Assembly (NCBI GenBank): GCA_037046615.1
Contig: JBAOHD010000018.1
Coordinates: 124,001 to 188,000, forward strand
DNA: 64,000 nucleotides
Direction: 5' to 3'
Origin: Phosphoribacter sp037046615
Lineage (GTDB): Bacteria; Actinomycetota; Actinomycetes; Actinomycetales; Dermatophilaceae
A model generated the notes under the pieces. It ran no database searches. It was not told where the DNA came from and saw only the letters and a program-made list of their open reading frames with translations. This document shows positions 58,533 through 64,000 of the stretch, in pieces. Within the stretch, counting starts at the first letter, position 1. Each line of letters starts with the position of its first letter. The position numbers and the translations under genes are program-made.

Positions 58533-59872
58533 CCGCCGTCCTCACCGCCCTCGGTGCTCGATGGGACGGCCACCTGGTCAGCCGGCTTGAGTCGGTGCCA
58601 GGGATGTCGATTGCCCGTCGTTGCGCCGACCTCGCCGATCTCGTCGCAACCGCAGCGTCCGGGGTGGGGGACGTGGCATTCGTCGGGGCCGATCTGCGCG
58701 GACTGACGCTTTCCGAGGTCGCCCGACTGCACGACCACGGTGTCCAAGTCATCGGGGTCGTCGAGCCGGGCGATGAGGCCGGGGAGCGCCGGCTGTGGCA
58801 ACTGGGGGTCGCGACGGTCCTGTCGGCCGACAGCGACGGACCAACACTCGCCGCCGTCGTCCAGGAGTATGCCGTGCCGCGCCAGAATCGCGCGCCAGCA
58901 CTCTCCGGAGGCACGGGGCCGATGGGAGACGGGAGCCACGGGACCGGGGAGCGGGTCACGGACGGCCCGACGGGCGACGCGACTCCGCGGCATACTCGCG
59001 GTCGCGTCCTCGCGGTCTGGGGCCCGACAGGTGCTCCAGGTCGCACGAGCATCGCGGTCAACCTCGCCGCCGAGTTGGCTGGCATGGGCCGCGAGGTGGT
59101 CCTGATCGACGCCGACACGTATGGCGGGTCGGTCGCCCAAACGCTGTCGATCCTCGATGAGGCACCGGGGGTTGCGGCGGCAGCTCGGGCCGCAGATCAG
59201 GGAGCACTCGATCTCGTGGCGCTGTCTCGGCTAGCGCTGGTCGTGACCGGCACGTTTCGAGTGCTCACCGGCATCCCGGTCGCCTCGCGCTGGCCCGAGA
59301 TCCGTGGGGCGGCACTGGAGCGAGTGATCGAGGTCGCTCGGTGGCTGGCCGACGATGTCGTCATCGATTGCGGGTTTTCGGTCGAGGACGACGAAGAACT
59401 CAGCTACGACACCCAGGCGCCCCGGCGCAACCAAGCCACGCTCGCGGCCCTGGGTGCCGCGGACGAGCTCCTTGTCGTGGGAGCGTGCGACCCGGTCGCT
59501 CTGCAGCGGCTCGTGCGGGCGCTGCAGGACCTGGGGTCGGTCCGCGCGCCCCGGCCGATCGTCGTCGTCAACCGGCTCCGCCCGGGTCCAGTTGGCTCCC
59601 CTCCGGAACGCCATATTGGTGATGCGCTCGCCCGTTTCGCCGGTGTCCCGGACCCGGCATTTATCCCCGACGACCAGGTGGCATTCGACCTCGCGATGCT
59701 CGAAGGTCGCACGCTGCGCGAGTGCGCACCTGCGTCGAGAGCGCGAGCCGCCATGACTGCGTTGGCTGCCCGGACGCTCGGTCACGGCGCTCACGAAGTG
59801 GGGATGAGCGCCGACGGGCCATCCACCGGGAGATCGCGTCGTCGGCGTGGGTCCACCCGGCGAGGTCGGTAG
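58529..59872 (+). CDS. CpaE/MinD-like P-loop ATPase
   Basis: A 447-residue protein. Residues 1-130 are a receiver-like domain without phosphorylation motif. From about 170 comes a ParA/MinD-type ATPase: VLAVWGPTGAPGRTSIAVNLAAEL, a variant Walker A with Arg in place of the usual Lys or Thr, DADTYGGSVAQTLS and DDVVIDCGFSVED (Walker B). The Arg-rich end may bind membrane or DNA. It is coupled to the SAF-domain gene, the usual arrangement in actinobacteria. Likely positions or energises an envelope complex. Confidence 0.83.
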   Translation: MTAVLTALGARWDGHLVSRLESVPGMSIARRCADLADLVATAASGVGDVAFVGADLRGLTLSEVARLHDHGVQVIGVVEPGDEAGERRLWQLGVATVLSADSDGPTLAAVVQEYAVPRQNRAPALSGGTGPMGDGSHGTGERVTDGPTGDATPRHTRGRVLAVWGPTGAPGRTSIAVNLAAELAGMGREVVLIDADTYGGSVAQTLSILDEAPGVAAAARAADQGALDLVALSRLALVVTGTFRVLTGIPVASRWPEIRGAALERVIEVARWLADDVVIDCGFSVEDDEELSYDTQAPRRNQATLAALGAADELLVVGACDPVALQRLVRALQDLGSVRAPRPIVVVNRLRPGPVGSPPERHIGDALARFAGVPDPAFIPDDQVAFDLAMLEGRTLRECAPASRARAAMTALAARTLGHGAHEVGMSADGPSTGRSRRRRGSTRRGR

Positions 59873-59918
59873 GCGCCGGGCTGGCGGCCGGACCGCGGGT
59901 TTCTGAGAGGATGAGCCC

Positions 59919-61338
59919 GTGGCCGATCGCCTGTCTTCGCTGGACACCTCCTTCCTCTATATGGAAGACGTGTCGACGGTCATGCACGTCGGGGCAGTCA
60001 TGGTCTTCGATCCACCCGGCGCTCGGATCGACCATGACCGAGTCCTCGCCCTCGTAGGCCAGCGCATAGCCCACTTGCCGAGGTATCGACAGCGGGTCAA
60101 GTGGGTGCCCGGCCATTTGGCCAACCCCATCTGGGTCGATGACGACACCTTCGACCTCGCCTACCACGTGCGACGCTCAGCCCTGCCGCGGCCGGGCAAT
60201 GACGCCCAGCTCGAAGACTTCGTCGCGAGGATCCAGCCCAGACCGCTCGACCGGGATCGGCCCCTCTGGGAGATCTACATCGTCGAAGGACTCGAGCACG
60301 GGCGCTTCGCCATCGTCACGAAGACTCACCACGCTCTCGTCGATGGCATCAACGCGCTCGACATCGGCCAGGTGCTCGTCAACGACGCCCCCGGCTGGGA
60401 CAAGAGTGGCCCCGATCTTCTGGCGACCCCAGCGTGCGCCTGGAGACCTCCAGCTCGTGACCGAAGCCCTCGTCGAGTCCGTCCGTGCGCCAGGACGCAT
60501 GATCGAGGCGGTCCGCGGTGGGCTGACCGAGGTGCGCGAACTCGGGGGCAAGATGCTCTCGGGGGTGGGGTCGCTCGTCTCCACCGTGGCCCGCGGCGCG
60601 GCCGCACCGGCCCCAAACTCACCCCTCAACGCTCCCGTCGGATCGGCACGGCGGTTTGTCATGGTCGGCACAGACCTCGCCGACTACCGCGCGGTCCGGT
60701 CCAGGCTCGCTCGCGGTGTCCACGCCGACGATGTCTCCGTCAACGACATCGTCCTGGCCTGCCTCTCCGGTGCCTTCCGAAGTTGGCTGCTGACGCGCGG
60801 CGCCCCCGTCCACAGCGCCACGGTCGTGCGAGCGCTCGTCCCGGTGAGCGTCGAGACGGAGGGCGACGATGGTCTCAACGAGGTGTCGGCGTGCCTCGTC
60901 GACCTCCCGGTCGGCGAGCCAGCCGCGTCGATGAGACTGCACCAGATCGCCTTCCTCATGCGTCAGCAGATTGAAGGCGGTCGGGCGATCGGCGCGGATC
61001 GCTTGGCGCGGTTTGCCGGGTTCGCACCGCCCACCCTCCACTCGATGGGGGCTCGCCTCGGCAGCGCGATGTCCAAGCGCCTCTTCAACGTCATCGTCAC
61101 CAACGTTCCGGGCCCGCAGAATCCCTTGTATGCCGGTGATGCCCGCATGCTCTCGACCTACCCGGTCATCCCCCTCGCCAAGGGGCAAGCCCTCGCGGTC
61201 GGCATCACGTCCTACGACGGCGGCGTCTACTACGGCCTCAACGCCGACCGCGACGCCATGCCGGACGTCGACGTGCTCGGCCAGAGCATCGTCGACTCCC
61301 TCGCCGAACTCAGCGACGGCGCGGACTACGGCGGATGA
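59919..61338 (+). CDS. Wax ester synthase/diacylglycerol acyltransferase (WS/DGAT), frameshifted
   Basis: Makes triacylglycerol or wax esters from acyl-CoA. It starts RLSSLDTSFLYMEDVSTVMHVG and has PLWEIYIVEG. The catalytic motif is THHALVDGINALD (His-His-x3-Asp-Gly). Then come VGTDLADYRAVRSRL, VNDIVLACLSGAFRSWL and NVIVTNVPGPQNPLYAGDARM. The frame changes near 60417-60420, where one extra base in gatcttctgg explains the break before WRPQRAPGDLQLV. Corrected length 472. The start is GTG. The end overlaps the DUF6912 start (ATGA). Confidence 0.88.
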
Positions 61339-61790
61339 GCGGCGCCGTGCGGGTCTATATCCCCCTCACGGCCATGTCCGTGGGTGAGCTGGCGAGCTTG
61401 GGCACGCTCCCGGCACCGCCGGAGCATGCCTTCGCGGTCACCGCACGCCTGGTCGCGGGCCTTCCCGAGGCCGACGACGAGGAACGCGAGTATGCCGCCT
61501 TCGTCGCCGCCGCGCAGCGAGCCGCTGTCATGGGGGTCATAGCTGGTCCCGAAGGCGGGAGACGCGCGAGGGCGGTCGTGGCAGCCGCCGACATCCCGGC
61601 TCAGGAGGTCACCGACTTCTCCTCGGGTGGCACGCGACCGGCCGCCGCGGTGTCGCTGGCCCGTCCAGTGACCCTCCGGTCAGTCGTGTCCCTCCACGTG
61701 GGCGAATCCGTCGCAGCCGACGCAGATCTGTTGTGGTACGACATCACCGAGATCGACCTCGTGCGCACCCTGCTCTCATCACCTGCCTGA
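61335..61790 (+). CDS. DUF6912 family protein (Rv3231c type)
   Basis: A 151-residue protein starting VRVYIPLTAMSVGELASLG, with AFAVTARLVAGLPEADDEEREY and the end SVVSLHVGESVAADADLLWYDITE, matching the small actinobacterial family near secA. It is coupled to the WS/DGAT gene. Function unknown. Confidence 0.8.
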   Translation: MSGAVRVYIPLTAMSVGELASLGTLPAPPEHAFAVTARLVAGLPEADDEEREYAAFVAAAQRAAVMGVIAGPEGGRRARAVVAAADIPAQEVTDFSSGGTRPAAAVSLARPVTLRSVVSLHVGESVAADADLLWYDITEIDLVRTLLSSPA

Positions 61791-61820
61791 GACTGAAGGC
61801 TTGCACTCAGGGCTGGGGAT

Positions 61821-64000
61821 TCAGGGCTGGCTCTTCCCGAGATCAGCCAGCTGCTCCAGGAGGACGGCCGGCTTGGCGGACGTCATGGCCAGCTCCCGCC
61901 CTGCGCTGAAGCCCTCGACGACGGCAGCGTCCACGCGTTCGTACTCCGGCACGCTTCTGGCCCACAGAACCATCCGCCCCACCTGTTCCGGGCTCATCGT
62001 CGCGAGCGGGAGCGGTCGTCCGGTGGTGTCGGTGAAGTCGGGACCGGGATGACTCCGGATCCACGCCTGCGGGCTCGCGGAGTCACTCCAGCACCGGCTC
62101 TCGGACACGGAGTCCCACGCCAGCATCCGCAGCTCGAGCCGCGTCGCAGAGGCGTAGGCGACTTGCTCGACGCTGGCGTCGTGGCTCGCGTGCACTCGCA
62201 GCGACGGGATGAAGGTCGCTGGGTCTGCCGACATCACCCGGTCGAGGACGAGCCCGGCAATGATCCCGACGGGCCCGCTCGTCACCCGAGCAGGCAGCCG
62301 AATCTGGCCCATGACGCCCTCGGCGATCGAGCGTTGGGTCTCGATCTGGGCGTCGATGGTGGCTGCGCGATTGGTCTGCACCATCGCTGCAGCGGTGATC
62401 CCGAAGCCATGCAGGGCGCCGATCCTGGCGGCTGCCTCGCTCGTGGCATGGACGTCGCGGCTTCTCAAGGAGGCGAGCAATGAGTCCACGTGCGGCGCCG
62501 TGGCACGAGCCAGGACCGGTGCCGCGGAGACACCGCGACCGTCGAGGGTGAGCTGGTCATCGACGGACACCCCAAGCAGCCCGAGCAGTGCCGTGAGTGA
62601 GGAGATGTCGTCCACCCGGAGGGATAGCTCCGCGCCGTCGTCGACGAGATGGACTCTCGACACGAACGCGGCAGGCGACGGATCGAGAGCGATCGAGCCC
62701 GCTGAATCCCGACCCTCCTGCCTCGAAGGACCGGGGCTCCACCCCTTGAGCATCGCGATCGTCTCGGAGTCAACGGGGCGGGGTGCATGCACGGCGGAGA
62801 GGAGCTCCGGATGGGCGAGCAAGACCGCTGCCAAAGATGCCCTGAAGTTCGTGAGATATCGGGACATCTGCAGCGCCGCCTCGGAGGCGTCCTCGGTCGC
62901 CACCGAGGCGGTCGCGAGTGAGGCGAGGAACTCCGCCGCAAGGTGGACGGAGGGCCGGTCGGAGCGGGTGGCGATCGTGGCCATGAGGTGATCGAGATCC
63001 ACGGCGACCGTCTGCGCAGCCCTTTGGTCGTCGAGGAACCGTCCGCGCCGCTCGACGAGGTAGCCGAGGAGCGACACTCCGGGGGCAACGTCACGCAGGA
63101 GCACGCGCCAGGCCGCGCCCGCATCACGGCGAAGTTCGCTGACGACGAGGGCCATCGGGTCGCTGCCCGGCACGGTGGCCCAGATCGCGCCGTCGGCTTC
63201 TGCGGCTGCTGCCGCGGTCGCGAGGGTGGAGAGCACGGCGGCGGAGAGGGGGCCGGTGGCACTGTCACGACTGGCGTGCAGCAGGAGCGCGTGGGCTTGG
63301 ACGGTGAGCACGGGGAACCCTCCGGGCAGGTCTTCCGTGGCGCGAGGCTCCGTCACGGCGGCGCGCCAGCGAGCCGTCGTCTGCTGGACCCGCGCCACCC
63401 ACTGCGGATCGTCTGCCCATGCGCCCGCATCGAGAGCGACACGCAGAGCGGTCCCGAGACGTGCGAGGGCAAGATCAGCACGCGAGGACGCGGCAGGGTC
63501 GTGCGGGTTGCTCTTGGCCAGACGGGTTGCCAGGAGGGTGAGTCCGTCGATCCCCAACAAATCGACGAGCGCACCCGCGACGGAAGGGTCGGAGGTGTCG
63601 AGCCGCACGAGGCCGTCCACATCGTCGGCGCTCCACTCATGCAGCGGCGGAGTGCCCGCGAAGGCGTCGGACACCGCCGCACGAGCGGCAGCGGACCGCG
63701 TCGAATGCACCGACATCGGCAGGGCCGCTGCCAACGTGCCATACCAATCGGCCCCGAGCGTGGCACCCAGCTGCCGGTCAGACAGAGGGGCTGCCCGGCA
63801 TACCCGAATGGCGGCGACTGCCCTCGTGCCCGCCTCGATGAGCGACGACATGAGTCGCGTATGCCGTCCCCGGAGTCGGGCTCGCTCCTGGGAGAGGTCC
63901 AGGTCAAGCTCGGCGAGCGTTGGCCCCGAGAGGGGGGTGCCCGCGTGGCCAGCAGCGAGACTCGCCAGGCGGCGATGCCTTGCTTCGGCCTGATTCCACG
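61821..64000 (-). CDS. Large hypothetical protein, 5' end beyond the window (possible DUF6571-like)
   Basis: The frame is open from the right window edge to the stop at 61821, at least 726 residues. A methionine at 63851 exists, but the upstream sequence (AELDLDLSQERARLRGRH) reads as good coding sequence, so the gene probably starts outside. The product is Ala/Leu/Ser-rich with long helices and no membrane segment in the visible part. Blocks such as SGPVGIIAGLVLDRVM and SEIVGR-free C-terminal SAGRELAMTSAKPAVLLEQL give no known catalytic motif. It resembles actinobacterial WXG100-associated proteins; that link is weak. Confidence 0.6.
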   Translation of the reverse strand, partial: WNQAEARHRRLASLAAGHAGTPLSGPTLAELDLDLSQERARLRGRHTRLMSSLIEAGTRAVAAIRVCRAAPLSDRQLGATLGADWYGTLAAALPMSVHSTRSAAARAAVSDAFAGTPPLHEWSADDVDGLVRLDTSDPSVAGALVDLLGIDGLTLLATRLAKSNPHDPAASSRADLALARLGTALRVALDAGAWADDPQWVARVQQTTARWRAAVTEPRATEDLPGGFPVLTVQAHALLLHASRDSATGPLSAAVLSTLATAAAAAEADGAIWATVPGSDPMALVVSELRRDAGAAWRVLLRDVAPGVSLLGYLVERRGRFLDDQRAAQTVAVDLDHLMATIATRSDRPSVHLAAEFLASLATASVATEDASEAALQMSRYLTNFRASLAAVLLAHPELLSAVHAPRPVDSETIAMLKGWSPGPSRQEGRDSAGSIALDPSPAAFVSRVHLVDDGAELSLRVDDISSLTALLGLLGVSVDDQLTLDGRGVSAAPVLARATAPHVDSLLASLRSRDVHATSEAAARIGALHGFGITAAAMVQTNRAATIDAQIETQRSIAEGVMGQIRLPARVTSGPVGIIAGLVLDRVMSADPATFIPSLRVHASHDASVEQVAYASATRLELRMLAWDSVSESRCWSDSASPQAWIRSHPGPDFTDTTGRPLPLATMSPEQVGRMVLWARSVPEYERVDAAVVEGFSAGRELAMTSAKPAVLLEQLADLGKSQP

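Overview
The window is high-GC, densely packed DNA from an actinobacterium. The closest fit is a member of the Micrococcales, possibly Intrasporangiaceae, but that placement is an inference. Supporting evidence is a WhiB-family regulator, the mtrA-mtrB-lpqB operon, F420 cofactor genes (cofD/cofE), an F420-type luciferase-like oxidoreductase, DUF3499 and DUF5719 proteins, a WS/DGAT acyltransferase and an Rv3235-type protein. Many genes start with GTG and many neighbours overlap by 4 bases (ATGA or GTGA).

Layout. 1-9.2 kb: purK-purE, a CoA-binding protein, an LLM oxidoreductase, an acyl-CoA dehydrogenase, and a surface-glycan set (two GT2 glycosyltransferases, an LCP ligase, a GtrA flippase-like protein). 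9.2-12.4 kb: a 3-oxoacid CoA-transferase pair, a TIGR03089 protein and an HhH-GPD DNA glycosylase. 12.4-24.0 kb: a block syntenic with M. tuberculosis Rv3256c-Rv3262 (cofE/fbiB, cofD/fbiA, whiB2, membrane glycosyltransferase, DUF5719, zincin-like protein, DUF3499, phosphomannomutase, SIS isomerase). 24.0-39.4 kb: an accessory block made of a pyruvate:ferredoxin oxidoreductase operon with its own NAD(P)H-linked partner, a DUF808 membrane protein, an ISL3-family insertion sequence and a giant secreted multicopper oxidase carrying about 15 fibronectin-III modules. 39.7-64 kb: the conserved backbone resumes (ahcY, mtrA, mtrB, lpqB, comF, hpf, response regulator, a YcaQ-like protein, MFS, triple GNAT, secA, Rv3235-like, LysM, SAF, MinD/CpaE-like, WS/DGAT, DUF6912) and ends in a large partial gene.

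Two things cut across the gene list. First, the octamer GTATGCCG (or its complement CGGCATAC) occurs roughly 75-80 times by eye. It appears on both strands, in all reading frames and mostly inside genes, and one inverted pair forms a perfect 19-bp hairpin after the multicopper oxidase gene. This looks like an iterated DNA-level signal resembling DNA uptake sequences or HIP1. It is absent for about 3.6 kb around the insertion sequence. Second, at least 24 frame disruptions were found, and every one is explained by extra bases. They cluster at 24.7-31.4 kb and in mtrB. This pattern points to insertion errors in the assembly more than to gene decay. Genes so affected are described as intact products interrupted by apparent insertions.
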